Source of the DNA: JALZVT01 sp039029135
GTDB taxonomy: Bacteria; Pseudomonadota; Gammaproteobacteria; Pseudomonadales; Azotimanducaceae
DNA length: 64,000 bases
Direction of reading: 5' to 3'
Assembly (NCBI GenBank): GCA_039029135.1
Contig: JBCCGT010000021.1
Coordinates: 32,624-96,623, forward strand
In this document: one piece after another, positions 25,912-34,973 of the stretch
How the letters are laid out: each line of letters starts with the position of its first letter
Position numbering within the stretch: position 1 is the first letter of the stretch
Translations under genes and position numbers: made by a program
The notes under the pieces: model-generated
Databases searched by the model: none
Told to the model about the DNA's origin: nothing
The model's input: only the letters and a program-made list of their open reading frames with translations

Positions 25912-27902
25912 CCACGGCCCCTGAGGCTCGTTTTCTTGTGCTGCACATAGTCGACCAGGATGTACTCGCCGAGGCGCTCCGAGTCGGTATAGAACACGCG
26001 GCCGCCGTTGATGCGGGCGATCTGATCCATGAACGCGCGCAGGTAATCGCCGGCGTCGAGCATGAACGTGTTGATCGCGATACCTTTCTTTGTACAGCGC
26101 TTCACCGCGCTCAGCGTCGCGCGCAGCGTGTCCGGCGTGGGTGGGTAGGCGAAGATCGATTCGCCGTCTTCCAGGTGTGCCGTGGGTTCGCCGTCGGAGA
26201 TCATGATGACCTGCTTGGTCGCGCCGCTGTGTTTGCCGAGCAGCTTTTCGGCTAGCAGCAACGCGTGCTGCATGTTGGTACCGAGCAGGTGTTCGTCCCA
26301 CAGCAGATAGGGCAGGTCCTTCGGCTGCAGCTGATTCGCGTAGGCGGCAAAGCCGATGAGATAAAAACTGTCCTTGGGATACTGGGACGTAATGAGGTTA
26401 TGTAGCGCCAGCGCGACGCGCTTGGCCGACGCGAACGAACCGCGCAGCGCCATCGACCAGGACAGATCAACCAGCATCGCGGTCGCCGTCGAGGTGAGCG
26501 TCTCGGAGCGATAGATCGCAAAGTCTTCGGGCTGCAGCCGCACCGGGCTGGTGGAGCCCTCGCGCAGCAGCGCGTTGCGGATCGTCTCCGGCATGTGCAG
26601 ATGGAACGGATCGCCGAACTCGTAGGGTTTGGTCTGCTCGATGCGCTCGCCGAAGCGACCTTCTTCGGGAACGGCGTGATTGCCAAGACTCTGGCGTTTC
26701 AAACGCTGGTAGATCTCGAGCAGCGCGCGTTGGCCGATCGCCCGCGAACCCCGCGGCGTCAGCTCCCAGCCGTCGCCGCGGTCGCCGCGCAGATAGCCCG
26801 CTTCTTTGAGCGCATCCATGATTTGCTGCAGATCACCAACGCGCTGCACGGCTTCGTCGCCCAGCAGTTTTCTCAGTGCCTCCTGATCGATGCCGCTGAG
26901 GTCCGCTTCGCGTTCCGCCCGCCCGAGCTGATCGATCATGCGGTCGATCTCGCTCATCTCGTTCATCAGATCCAGCGCGCTGCGCAGATCGATCGATTCG
27001 CGGCCGGAGAAGTCGTAGCGCGCGCCGTCGGGATTCAGGAAGTCGAGCTCTTTGGCCAGCGCGCGCATGGCCGCGTTCAGCTCCGGGTCTCCCAGGCGAT
27101 CGTTCATCAGCTCGCTGAGCTGCTGGCGCTGTTCGCTGGACATGGAGTTCAGGAGCGACTGCGCGGCGGCCATCTGCTGGCGCATCTGCTCGAGCAGTTC
27201 ATCCAGCGTCGCGGGCGGCGGGTCGCCAAACATGTCGCCGAAGCGCGCCATGAAGGCATCGAATTGCGGGTCTTCGCCCGCGATCTTGCGCACCAGCATC
27301 TCGTTGAGCGCCGCCAGCATCTCCTTCATGCGCTCGATGTCGCCGTCCGACAGGTTTTGCACCATTTGCTCGACGTTGTTGAAGAAGCTGCGCGTCATCG
27401 CCTCGCGCAGTTCGTTGAGCAGCGCGAGGTAGTCTTTCTGCGCGTCGGTGTCCAGAAACTCGTGCTGCTCGAGCGCCTTCATCTGCCCGGCGGCGTCGTT
27501 CGGCAGAGCGTCGAGCGCATCGCGATTACGGCGTGCGATTGCCTTCAGCACCTCGCTGCTGAACTCGCCGTCCGGATTGTCCTCCAGCCAGCGCTCGGTC
27601 GTGGCGCGCTCGCGGGCGACGATGTCGTCCAGGCGGGTCTTGATGTCGTCCATGATGCTCGACAGATCGAAGCGCTTGAGCTGCTCGCGGCGGGACTCGC
27701 GCAGTGACCGCATGAGATCTCGCAGCCCCTGATTCATGCCGCCGGACATACCCCGCGACAGCAGATTGCGCAGCGCCCAGTCGAGGTCCCCGTACTCCAT
27801 GAGATCCTGCGACAGCGCATCGAGTGCTGCCGTAGCGTCAACCGGTGGCTCCTGGGAGCCGTCCCATTCGCTGTAGCGGTGGCGGTTCGGAATGCTGCTC
27901 AC
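25908..27902 (-). CDS. VWA-domain protein partnered with MoxR-type ATPase
   Basis: A 664-aa cytoplasmic protein with a long helical N-terminal region and a C-terminal von Willebrand A domain. The MIDAS motif is Asp479-x-Ser481-x-Ser483 in MLVDLSWSMALRGSFASAKR, with the expected threonine at 542 (LLGTNMQHALL) and Asp570 in VIMISDGEPT. The N-terminal 470 residues are rich in Met, Leu, Glu and Arg, e.g. SMSSEQRQQLSELMNDRLGD. It is 12 bp downstream of the ATPase gene, the classic MoxR/VWA chaperone arrangement that inserts cofactors or remodels a client complex. The client is not identifiable here. Confidence 0.9.
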   Translation of the reverse strand: MSSIPNRHRYSEWDGSQEPPVDATAALDALSQDLMEYGDLDWALRNLLSRGMSGGMNQGLRDLMRSLRESRREQLKRFDLSSIMDDIKTRLDDIVARERATTERWLEDNPDGEFSSEVLKAIARRNRDALDALPNDAAGQMKALEQHEFLDTDAQKDYLALLNELREAMTRSFFNNVEQMVQNLSDGDIERMKEMLAALNEMLVRKIAGEDPQFDAFMARFGDMFGDPPPATLDELLEQMRQQMAAAQSLLNSMSSEQRQQLSELMNDRLGDPELNAAMRALAKELDFLNPDGARYDFSGRESIDLRSALDLMNEMSEIDRMIDQLGRAEREADLSGIDQEALRKLLGDEAVQRVGDLQQIMDALKEAGYLRGDRGDGWELTPRGSRAIGQRALLEIYQRLKRQSLGNHAVPEEGRFGERIEQTKPYEFGDPFHLHMPETIRNALLREGSTSPVRLQPEDFAIYRSETLTSTATAMLVDLSWSMALRGSFASAKRVALALHNLITSQYPKDSFYLIGFAAYANQLQPKDLPYLLWDEHLLGTNMQHALLLAEKLLGKHSGATKQVIMISDGEPTAHLEDGESIFAYPPTPDTLRATLSAVKRCTKKGIAINTFMLDAGDYLRAFMDQIARINGGRVFYTDSERLGEYILVDYVQHKKTSLRGRG

Positions 27903-27914
27903 GGGCGGCGCGCC

Positions 27915-29309
27915 TCAGGTGCCGGTGAAACTGATCCCGGCGCCCCGAGAATCTTTGTTGAGCATCTTGTGCAGATGCAGACCCTCGAGCACGAATTCGG
28001 TGACGCTCGCGCGCGCCGCCGCGGAGTCGGCACGCAGCAGATCAAACGCGGCGACCAGTTCTGGCAGCCGATCGGCCAGGTCCGCGTAGTCCGCCGCTGC
28101 GGCGTCCGCGCTGACCTCCGCCTCAAACCCTTCGGCGAACGCGCCGATCGTCTGCTCGAAGTCCGCGAGCTGAAAGTGCTGGTCGAACTCGAGCTTCACC
28201 GCGTGATTCACGAGGCCGCGCAGGATGCGCGCTTCTTCGCCATCTTCCATCGCCTCGAATTCGATCTTGCCCGCCAGCGACGGCAGCACGAAGTGCAGGT
28301 CGCAGATCCGTGGGATCGCGATCTCCTCAGTGTTGCGCAGCGCGCGCCGCACGGCGTTCGCGTTCAGTGCCTCGAGGCTTGCGATGCTCGCTCGCACGCT
28401 GACACCGGAATGCTGGCTGACGTCGCCCGAGCGGCGTGCCGCCTGGGTGATGCCCACGACGATTTCCTGCATGAACCTCGGCACCTGCAGGTCGATGTCG
28501 TCCACGGTCGGGCTGAACGCCTCCTGCGCCACGATGTCGATCTCTGCGGCGCTGGTGGTCGGATAGTGGGTGCGAATAAGCGCCGCGTAGCGATCCTTCA
28601 GCGGCGTGATGATGCGGCCGCGATTCGTGTAGTCCTCCGGGTTCGCGGTCGCGACCAGCAGGATATCGAGCGGCAGACGCACCCGATGTCCGCGGATCTG
28701 CACGTCGCGTTCCTCGAGGATGTTCAGCAGACCGACCTGAATGCGCTCGGCGAGATCCGGCAGCTCGTTGATGGCGAAGATGCCGAGATTGGCGCGCGGG
28801 ATCATGCCGTAGTGCAGCGTCAGCTCGTCGGCCAGATAGCGACCCTCGGCGACCTTGATCGGATCGACCTCGCCAATCAAGTCCGCGATGGTGATGTCCG
28901 GTGTCGCCAGCTTCTCGGCATAGCGCTCATCTCGCGAGATCCATTTGATGGGTGCGGCCTCGCCCTGTTCGGCGATCAGGGCGCGCCCCTGCGCCGTGAC
29001 GGGTGCGAACGGCGACTCGGGCAGCTCCAGTCCGTCGAGCACCGGGATTTCGGGGTCCAGAAAGCGCGTCAGGCCGCGAATGATCCGGCTCTTCGCCTGG
29101 CCGCGTTCGCCGAGCAGCAGCACGTCCTGGCCGGCCAGCAGTGCGTTGGCGAGCTGCGGCAGGACGCTGTCGTCGTAGCCCAGCACGCCGGGCAGCAGCG
29201 GTTCGTTGTCTTTCAGGGCGCGGGTGAGGTTGCTGCGCAGTTCTTCGCGCAGGCTGCGGGGGCGGTAGCCGGAGGCGGTCAATTCGCCGAACGTGTGCGG
29301 TTGGCTCAT
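27915..29309 (-). CDS. MoxR/Mg-chelatase-like AAA+ ATPase
   Basis: A 464-aa ATPase of the ChlI/MoxR type. The Walker A region is GERGQAKS (67-74), in which AKS replaces the usual GKS/T. Walker B is FAINELPD (178-185), where asparagine stands at the canonical Asp position and the catalytic glutamate is retained. Sensor 1 is LLVATANPEDYTNRGRIITP (from about 217), with an arginine finger near 240. The C-terminal lid follows, ending in a 60-residue region rich in Ala and Asp. It precedes the VWA gene by 12 bp in the same orientation, and the two likely form one chaperone complex. Confidence 0.9.
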   Translation of the reverse strand: MSQPHTFGELTASGYRPRSLREELRSNLTRALKDNEPLLPGVLGYDDSVLPQLANALLAGQDVLLLGERGQAKSRIIRGLTRFLDPEIPVLDGLELPESPFAPVTAQGRALIAEQGEAAPIKWISRDERYAEKLATPDITIADLIGEVDPIKVAEGRYLADELTLHYGMIPRANLGIFAINELPDLAERIQVGLLNILEERDVQIRGHRVRLPLDILLVATANPEDYTNRGRIITPLKDRYAALIRTHYPTTSAAEIDIVAQEAFSPTVDDIDLQVPRFMQEIVVGITQAARRSGDVSQHSGVSVRASIASLEALNANAVRRALRNTEEIAIPRICDLHFVLPSLAGKIEFEAMEDGEEARILRGLVNHAVKLEFDQHFQLADFEQTIGAFAEGFEAEVSADAAAADYADLADRLPELVAAFDLLRADSAAARASVTEFVLEGLHLHKMLNKDSRGAGISFTGT

Positions 29310-29468
29310 CTAGGCGGCCAGATCTCTTTACTGCGGTGATGCCAGAAGAATATACAGGCCCAGGCCGGCTTTGGGTTCGCCGTCGCCGTCATGGCCCTGT
29401 GCCGGTGGCCGGTTTGGGTCTATTGCGGGGATTGGGTGCCGGTAGAAGGCGTCAGGGCAGACGCCGGT

Positions 29469-30329
29469 TTAGGCGCTGGTGGCCGGCTCCGGGGTCCGCA
29501 GCTTGGGCTCGCGGATGCGCAGATGGCCGTGGGCGAGGTCGCCGGTGACGTAGGTCTTCAGCATCTCGGTCAGCGCCTTCGGGTCGCCGCTCGCGTCGAT
29601 CGGCTCGCCGATGGTCATGCGATAGCGCTGGCGGGTCTTGTTCAGCAGTTCGTGAAACAGCGTGATGTCGCGCAGTTCGTCGCTGACGAACGACAGGAAG
29701 TAGAACAGGGCGGAGTTGCGGGCATCGATGTGCATCGGGATCAGCGGGCAGTCGTACTTCTGCGCCAGATTGACCGCCGTGGGCTTCCAGGGCCGCTCGG
29801 TGAGCCCCGCCCAGGTCATGTAGGCGAGGCGGCCGGAGGGAAAGATCACCACTAGTCGTTCGTCGCGAAAGGCCTTCACCATGGTGCGCACCGTTTCGCG
29901 CTGGCGCTCTCTCGTGCGGTTCTCCTCCAGCCACTCGACGGGAATGATGTTCTCCGCGAGTCCGGGCGCCATGCGAATCGCGTCCCGATTGGCGAACAGC
30001 GTGATGTCTTCCCGGCGATGGGCGAGCGTCTCCCAGACCGCGATGCCGTCCGCGATGCCCGCCGGGTGGTTGGCCACCACCAACCCGCGCCCGGTCTCGG
30101 GGATGTTTTCGGTGCCCCGGTGTTCCAGGCGCAGCTCGAGCAGGTCGCTGCAGTGGCGGAAAACCTCCGGGCCGGAGAGGCCCTGCACAGAGTCCACCAG
30201 ATCGATGGCCCGCTGATAGCCCAGCACGGGCAGCAGGACGCGCTGCAGCAGGCGCCACAGGCGGGGATGGCGCCGCAGCCCCTCTGAGCGCTCCTTCAGC
30301 AACTGTTCGACAACATGGACTTCAGGCAT
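29469..30329 (-). CDS. 1-acyl-glycerol-3-phosphate acyltransferase-like protein
   Basis: PlsC-type acyltransferase, 286 aa, likely acting at the inner membrane on lipid acceptors. The catalytic HxxxxD appears as NHPAGIADGIAVWETLAHRR (His86 to Asp91 approximately). Motif II/III equivalents include ITLFANRDAIRMAPG, the proline-bearing VIFPSGRLAYMTWAG and CPLIPMHIDARN. It belongs to the group often annotated as putative hemolysin or glycerol acyltransferase; the exact acceptor (phospholipid, ornithine lipid) cannot be told. Its start overlaps the 3' end of the upstream hydrolase gene by 8 bp. Confidence 0.84.
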   Translation of the reverse strand: MPEVHVVEQLLKERSEGLRRHPRLWRLLQRVLLPVLGYQRAIDLVDSVQGLSGPEVFRHCSDLLELRLEHRGTENIPETGRGLVVANHPAGIADGIAVWETLAHRREDITLFANRDAIRMAPGLAENIIPVEWLEENRTRERQRETVRTMVKAFRDERLVVIFPSGRLAYMTWAGLTERPWKPTAVNLAQKYDCPLIPMHIDARNSALFYFLSFVSDELRDITLFHELLNKTRQRYRMTIGEPIDASGDPKALTEMLKTYVTGDLAHGHLRIREPKLRTPEPATSA

Positions 30330-31098
30330 CGCGGAGGAATTGTCTCACATGGTCGTTAAAAGCGTCGGCCTGCTGCATGTTGACCGCATGCCCGGCATCC
30401 ACGCGGACCTGGGTCAGCCGGCGCAGTCGGGTCGCGGCGAACGTCGCGTGCTCCGCGAAGCGTTTCTCGTGGACGCCCTGCAGCAGGAGGATACGCGAAT
30501 CAAGCTCGGCCAGGCGCGGCCGCACGCAGGCATCGGGCACCGTGTGCGCGATCGTCAGGCCGATGCCCTGGGGATCGTGCAACGCGCAGCGCGCCAGCAG
30601 CGGTTCGTAGACGGCCGCCGGGAGGCTGGTGGCGAAGCGTGGGTGCATGGGCAGCTTGTCGATATAGGCGCGGCCGCGCGTTTCGATAGCGCGAATTACG
30701 TCGGGTCCGGAGCGCAGCCAGGCGGCGCGCAGCTTTTCTGGCGCGAACGCCGACATGGAGTTGGTGATGATCAGACCTTCGACGCGCTCCGGATGCCGCA
30801 GCGCGTAGTGCATGACGAGACCGGCACTCAGCGAATAGCCGCACAGATACCAGCGTTCGATCCCATGGTGCTCGCGAATCTGCTCGATGTAGTCGACGTA
30901 GGCGGACGCGGTATAGGCAGCGGGATCCGTCGGCGCGGCCGACTCGCCGTGGCCTAGCAGCTCGGCGGTCAGCGGCCGGCACACCTGGCCGAGCGCCTCC
31001 AGGTTGAGGACCCACTGGGCCTGATTGCATAGCGAACCGTGCAAAAGCAGGAGATGGGGCCCCGACTCCTGTCCGGGATGATGCTCGGTGTGCAACAC
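30322..31098 (-). CDS. Alpha/beta hydrolase
   Basis: Serine hydrolase of 258 aa. It starts at GTG 31098 or the adjacent TTG at 31095. The oxyanion motif is HLLLLHGSLCNQAQWV, and AELLGHGESAAPTD matches the loop after strand 4. The nucleophile elbow is CGYSLSAG, in which the residue two after the nucleophile is Ser-Ala rather than Gly-Gly. The acid lies in ILLLQGVHEKRF, and the histidine in VRVDAGHAVNMQQADAFND. No membrane segment is seen. It is coupled to the acyltransferase gene by an 8-bp overlap, so lipid or ester metabolism is plausible. Confidence 0.85.
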   Translation of the reverse strand: MLHTEHHPGQESGPHLLLLHGSLCNQAQWVLNLEALGQVCRPLTAELLGHGESAAPTDPAAYTASAYVDYIEQIREHHGIERWYLCGYSLSAGLVMHYALRHPERVEGLIITNSMSAFAPEKLRAAWLRSGPDVIRAIETRGRAYIDKLPMHPRFATSLPAAVYEPLLARCALHDPQGIGLTIAHTVPDACVRPRLAELDSRILLLQGVHEKRFAEHATFAATRLRRLTQVRVDAGHAVNMQQADAFNDHVRQFLRDA

Positions 31099-31158
31099 GC
31101 TGGCGGTTCTCGGCGCTCTTCTCGGCGCTCTTCGTGGCGCCGTCAGTCGATCAGTCAG

Positions 31159-31174
31159 TTAACTAATCTGTTAA
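31159..31174. promoter_or_regulatory. Candidate operator: inverted repeat TTAAC-N6-GTTAA
   Basis: In the 188-bp divergent region, TTAAC (31159-31163) and GTTAA (31170-31174) flank a 6-bp AT-rich spacer, in an otherwise GC-rich context. The position between two divergent genes fits a dimeric repressor site of TetR/GntR kind; no regulator gene is adjacent. Confidence 0.4.
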
Positions 31175-31286
31175 TCAGTGGTGTTCTCATGTCGCCCGGG
31201 CTCTAACCTCGCGGGAGGACCCGGTGCGGGCTGCGAAAGGCGTGGCCGGCGTCTGGCAGGTCCCCGACCTGACGGACAGGCTGTGT

Positions 31287-31811
31287 ATGCTACCGGATAT
31301 GGATAACGTTTTGGTCATCACAACTGGCGGCACCATCGACAAGGTGTACTTCGACGCCAAGAGCGAATACGAGGTCGGCGGTAGCGTGATCCTGGAGCTG
31401 CTCGAGGAGGCGCATGTTGCGTGCCCGTTCAGCGTCCAGGCCTTGATGCGCAAGGACAGTCTCGACCTCACGGACGCCGATCGCGACGAGATTCGAGGGG
31501 CCGTCGCGGCCGCAGCGACCCGCCGCATCGTCATCACCCACGGCACGGACACCATGACCGATACCGCCCGGGCCATCGCGCCGGTCGTCAGGGAGCGCGC
31601 CGCGACGGTGGTTCTGACCGGTGCGCTGTCGCCCGCGCGCTTTGCCCGCTCGGACGCCACGTTCAACGTCGGCATGGCGTTCGCGACCGTGCAGGCGGTG
31701 GCATCCGGGACCTATATCACCATGAACGGTCAGGTGTTCGATGCGCTGGCGGTGGTCAAGGATCGCGCGCAGAATTGCTTCGTAGCACGGCAGGACTCTG
31801 GGGAGGGTTAG
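31287..31811 (+). CDS. Short asparaginase N-domain protein
   Basis: A 174-aa protein equivalent to only the N-terminal domain of type I/II L-asparaginases (about 330 aa when complete). The ATG at 31287 has GGACAGG six bases upstream; a second ATG at 31299 is possible. It retains the nucleophile motif VITTGGTIDKVYFD and the second active-site motif VITHGTDTMTDTARAI, plus VVLTGALSPARFARSDATFN. The C-terminal domain that completes the active site is absent. The next gene starts 2 bp after the stop, so this is not a truncation by a stop within an intact downstream frame. Small stand-alone proteins of this kind exist, with unproven activity. Confidence 0.82.
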   Translation: MLPDMDNVLVITTGGTIDKVYFDAKSEYEVGGSVILELLEEAHVACPFSVQALMRKDSLDLTDADRDEIRGAVAAAATRRIVITHGTDTMTDTARAIAPVVRERAATVVLTGALSPARFARSDATFNVGMAFATVQAVASGTYITMNGQVFDALAVVKDRAQNCFVARQDSGEG

Positions 31812-31813
31812 CA

Positions 31814-33505
31814 ATGAGCGTAGATCTGCTGATCAAGGGAGGCACGGTCGTTGACGGTTCGGGGGCACCGGGTTACCGCGCCGATGTCGCGGTGGCCGGC
31901 GGCCGGATCGTCGGCATCGGCCGGCTGAACGTCAAAGCCCGTCAGACCGTTGATGCCGAAGGCCGGGTGGTGGCGCCCGGGTTCGTCGACGGCCACACGC
32001 ACATGGACGCGCAGGTGTTCTGGGATCCGCTGGGTGCCAGCTCCTGCTATCACGGCGTGACCAGCGTGGTCATGGGTAACTGCGGCTTCACGCTCGCGCC
32101 CTGCGCCGAAGACCAGGCGGACTTCGTGTTCCGCAATCTTGAGCGCGCAGAGGACATTTCTCGCGATGCCATGCTCAGCGGCATTCGCTGGGGCTGGGAG
32201 ACCTATCCCGAGTTCATGGATTGCGTCGACGCACTGCCTAAGGGCATCAACTACGCGGGCTATATCGGCCACTCTGCGCTGCGCACCCACGTCATGGGCG
32301 AGCGCGCCTTCGAGGAGCAGGCAACCGAGGACGATCTGGCCGCGATGGCGCGCTGCGTCGTCGAGGCGGTCGAGGCGGGCGCCATCGGGTTTTCCACGTC
32401 GCGCACGCCCAACCACATCACAGCCGACGACCGACCGGTCGCAAGTCGGGTCGCCCAGTGGTCCGAGGTCGAGGCCATCGTTAAGGCGATGGGCGCCACC
32501 GGCAAGGGCATCTTCGAGATCGCCGGCGAGTCTACCGGGCGCGATCCGGAGCGCATCCGCGAGTATCTCGATCGGCTGCGCGATCTCGCCGTCGAGTCAG
32601 GGGTACCGCAGACCTGGGGCATGTTCAGCACGCGGGTTGCGCCTGACTACTGGCGGCCTTTCTTCGACCTGCTGCACGAGACCAACGCGGCTGGCGGGCG
32701 GATGTTCGCGCAGGTGCACACGCGCGAGCTCAACACGCTGCTGTCCTTCGCGACGCAGATGCCCTTCGACAAGCGCGAGCTGTGGTGCGACCTGCGCGCG
32801 CTGCCGCTCGACGAGCAGAAGGCGCGGCTGCAGGACGCGGACTATCGCGCGCGGCTCGTCGAGATCGCCAATCGCGAACACACCGGCGGCAAGGTGGTCG
32901 GCGTCGAGGCGCGGCCGCCCGACTGGGATTGGCTGTTCGTGCTCGACAGCATGACCGGCGAACACCCGCGCGTGGCCGATGTCGCGCGTGAGCGCAACGT
33001 CGATCCCGTCGAGTTGCTCATCGATCTGTCGCTCGAGAACGACATGCGGCAGTTTTTTCGCCAGCCGGTCGCCAACGAGTCAAAGGCAGACCAGATCGAG
33101 ATGATCAAGCACCCGCACTCGGTGCCGACCTTCTCGGATTCCGGCGCGCACGTGTCGCAGATCATGGACAGCTCGCTGCAGACCCATCTGCTCGCGTACT
33201 GGGTTCGCGAGCACGAGGAACTGACGCTCGAGGCCGCGGTGCGGTCGATCACCTACGACACCGCGACGGCCTGGGGTCTTCACGATCGCGGTCTGGTGCG
33301 CAAGGGGCTGAACGCGGACCTGGTGGTGTTCGATCCCCAGACGGTGGCTCCCCAGATGCCCGAGGTCGTGCACGATTTGCCGGCCGGCGCGAAACGCCTG
33401 CGGCAATACGCTGACGGCATCAGTCACACGATCGTCAACGGCGAGGTGGTGCTCGAAGACAACGTGCACACCGGCGCGCTGCCCGGTCATCTGATCCGCT
33501 GTTGA
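31814..33505 (+). CDS. N-acyl-D-amino-acid deacylase family amidohydrolase
   Basis: A 563-aa metal-dependent amidohydrolase of the D-aminoacylase family. The ATG at 31814, with GGGAGGG just upstream, gives MSVDLLIKGGTVVDGSGAPG, the standard start. The metal site is APGFVDGHTHMDAQVFWDPL near residue 60, with VVMGNCGFTLAPC (cysteine ligand) near 95, and later SVPTFSDSGAHVSQIMDSSL with the catalytic aspartate. The C-terminal KGLNADLVVFDPQTV is the usual composite barrel. It is coupled to the following dioxygenase gene by a TTGA overlap. Target N-acyl amino acid is unknown. Confidence 0.9.
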   Translation: MSVDLLIKGGTVVDGSGAPGYRADVAVAGGRIVGIGRLNVKARQTVDAEGRVVAPGFVDGHTHMDAQVFWDPLGASSCYHGVTSVVMGNCGFTLAPCAEDQADFVFRNLERAEDISRDAMLSGIRWGWETYPEFMDCVDALPKGINYAGYIGHSALRTHVMGERAFEEQATEDDLAAMARCVVEAVEAGAIGFSTSRTPNHITADDRPVASRVAQWSEVEAIVKAMGATGKGIFEIAGESTGRDPERIREYLDRLRDLAVESGVPQTWGMFSTRVAPDYWRPFFDLLHETNAAGGRMFAQVHTRELNTLLSFATQMPFDKRELWCDLRALPLDEQKARLQDADYRARLVEIANREHTGGKVVGVEARPPDWDWLFVLDSMTGEHPRVADVARERNVDPVELLIDLSLENDMRQFFRQPVANESKADQIEMIKHPHSVPTFSDSGAHVSQIMDSSLQTHLLAYWVREHEELTLEAAVRSITYDTATAWGLHDRGLVRKGLNADLVVFDPQTVAPQMPEVVHDLPAGAKRLRQYADGISHTIVNGEVVLEDNVHTGALPGHLIRC

Positions 33506-34383
33506 GTGCGGCGCTGGGTCCGAGCGGCCAGGGTGTCGATCTGGCCGGGCGGTTTGCGGCGGCGCGTTACACCCGGCTCACGCCGCGGCTGGGCTGCGAG
33601 CTGGACGACGTCGATCTGTCGATCCCGCTCGAAGTCGCAGAGGCCGCGAGCCTGCGCGGGCTGTTCGACGCCCACGGCGTGCTCGTGGTGCGCGACCAGC
33701 GGCTGGACCGCGAGGCGCACAAGGCGCTTGGCCGGGTGTTCGGCGAGTTGCACACGCATCCGTCGCGCGAGCACACGCGCGGCGACCGGCACATCTTCAA
33801 GGTGGCCGCGGACGCCGACACGCCCTTCAACAACGGCGGCAGCTGGCATTCGGACCTGAGCTGCTCACCGCAGCCGCCGCTGGCGTCGCTGCTACTGCTG
33901 CGCGAGCTGCCGCCGAGCGGCGGCGGCGACACGCTGTTCGCAGACATGTGCGGCATCTTTGAATCGCTGTCGCCAGCGCTACAGGCGTGGCTGCGCACGC
34001 TGAGCGCGTTTCACGATGGGCGCAAGGATCTGCGCCAGTACGGTATCGAGCTCGACCCCGGCGCCGACTATCCGAGCGCGGTGCATCCGGTCGTCGTTCG
34101 CCACTCGAGCAGCGGCCGGCCGCTGCTGCTGGTCAACGGCAGCTTTACCGAACGCATCGTCGAACTGGGCCGCGAGGAGAGCGACGCGCTGCTCAGGTTT
34201 CTGTGTCGGCGCATTAGTGCGGCGCAGGCCTTTCAGTGCCGCGTGCGCTGGCAGCCCGGGACGCTCGTCATTTGGGATAATCGCCGCACCCAGCATCTTG
34301 CGCTGTGGGATTACTATCCGGAGACGCGGCGCGGCGAACGTGTGTCTGTGCGTGACCCGCGTGTGCCGATTGCCGCGGACTAG
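33502..34383 (+). CDS. TauD/TfdA-family 2-oxoglutarate-dependent dioxygenase
   Basis: Fe(II)/2-oxoglutarate dioxygenase of 293 aa. The TTG start at 33502 overlaps the deacylase stop. The iron ligands are His-x-Asp in GGSWHSDLSCSPQPPLASLL (about 115-118) and the distal histidine in NRRTQHLALWDYYPETRRGE (about 266), where the arginine near 276 would bind 2-oxoglutarate. GGDTLFADMCGIFESLSP matches the family core. The coupling to a D-amino-acid deacylase suggests hydroxylation or desulfonation of an amide- or amino-acid-derived compound; the substrate is inference. Confidence 0.88.
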   Translation: MSAALGPSGQGVDLAGRFAAARYTRLTPRLGCELDDVDLSIPLEVAEAASLRGLFDAHGVLVVRDQRLDREAHKALGRVFGELHTHPSREHTRGDRHIFKVAADADTPFNNGGSWHSDLSCSPQPPLASLLLLRELPPSGGGDTLFADMCGIFESLSPALQAWLRTLSAFHDGRKDLRQYGIELDPGADYPSAVHPVVVRHSSSGRPLLLVNGSFTERIVELGREESDALLRFLCRRISAAQAFQCRVRWQPGTLVIWDNRRTQHLALWDYYPETRRGERVSVRDPRVPIAAD

Positions 34384-34436
34384 CGCCACCATTTGGTCTG
34401 GTGTCTGTTGGACTAGGATCAACCCAAGAGGAATCA

Positions 34437-34973
34437 ATGATTTACGCGACTCAGTTGCAAGTTGATAGTAGACAGGCCTGGCGTGGTGAACCCGAGCGCG
34501 GACCGCTCCGCGTGGCGCGCTCCCTAGTGAGCGTGGCGCTCGCGCTTGCTCTGGCGGGGTGCACCGGGACTGCGGCAACGCAGGAGGCCGCGCCGAGTAC
34601 AGAGCCAGCGCCCGCCGCGTCGCCGCCGCAGGAGCGCCCGAAAGCGATCGCAGACGTGCCGGCGGCCACGGCACCAAGCGGCGACCCGCAGGACGCCGGC
34701 CTTGCCGCCGCGGAACTGGCGGCAGTCGCAGATCTCGAGCAGCGCCTCCAAGGAGAGCCCATCGAGGTCATGCGCTCGGAGCGGGTGACCTGGCCGAACG
34801 GCGCGCTGGGCTGCCCCAAACCGGGTGTGATGGTGACGCAGGCGCTGGTGCCGGGCACGCGCGTGGTGCTGCGGGCGGCGGGCCGCGACTATGCCTATCA
34901 CGGTGCCCGCGATCGCGCGCCGCGGCTGTGCGAGCGACCCGCGAAGTCTGGCTCCACGCTGCCCGTACGCTAG
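34437..34973 (+). CDS. Lipoprotein with a small C-terminal WP-GxLGCP-type domain
   Basis: A 178-aa lipoprotein. The ATG at 34437 has GAGGA just upstream. The leader VARSLVSVALALALAGC ends in lipobox LAGC at about Cys42, unusually far from the start. A Pro/Ala/Thr-rich linker follows. The C-terminal 80 residues read IEVMRSERVTWPNGALGCPK, then GVMVTQALVPGTRVVLRAAG and RDYAYH, ending with a second cysteine (LCERP). The same pattern, including both cysteines, recurs in the lipoprotein encoded just after the subtilisin gene. The role is unknown; a possible disulfide links the two cysteines. Confidence 0.75.
   Translation: MIYATQLQVDSRQAWRGEPERGPLRVARSLVSVALALALAGCTGTAATQEAAPSTEPAPAASPPQERPKAIADVPAATAPSGDPQDAGLAAAELAAVADLEQRLQGEPIEVMRSERVTWPNGALGCPKPGVMVTQALVPGTRVVLRAAGRDYAYHGARDRAPRLCERPAKSGSTLPVR

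Noticed and set aside
24865..26301. A 478-codon GalM with a 130-residue extra N-terminus
   Set aside because: The extra residues are the VWA gene read in another frame; the TTG at 25911 overlapping the VWA stop gives a normal-length epimerase.
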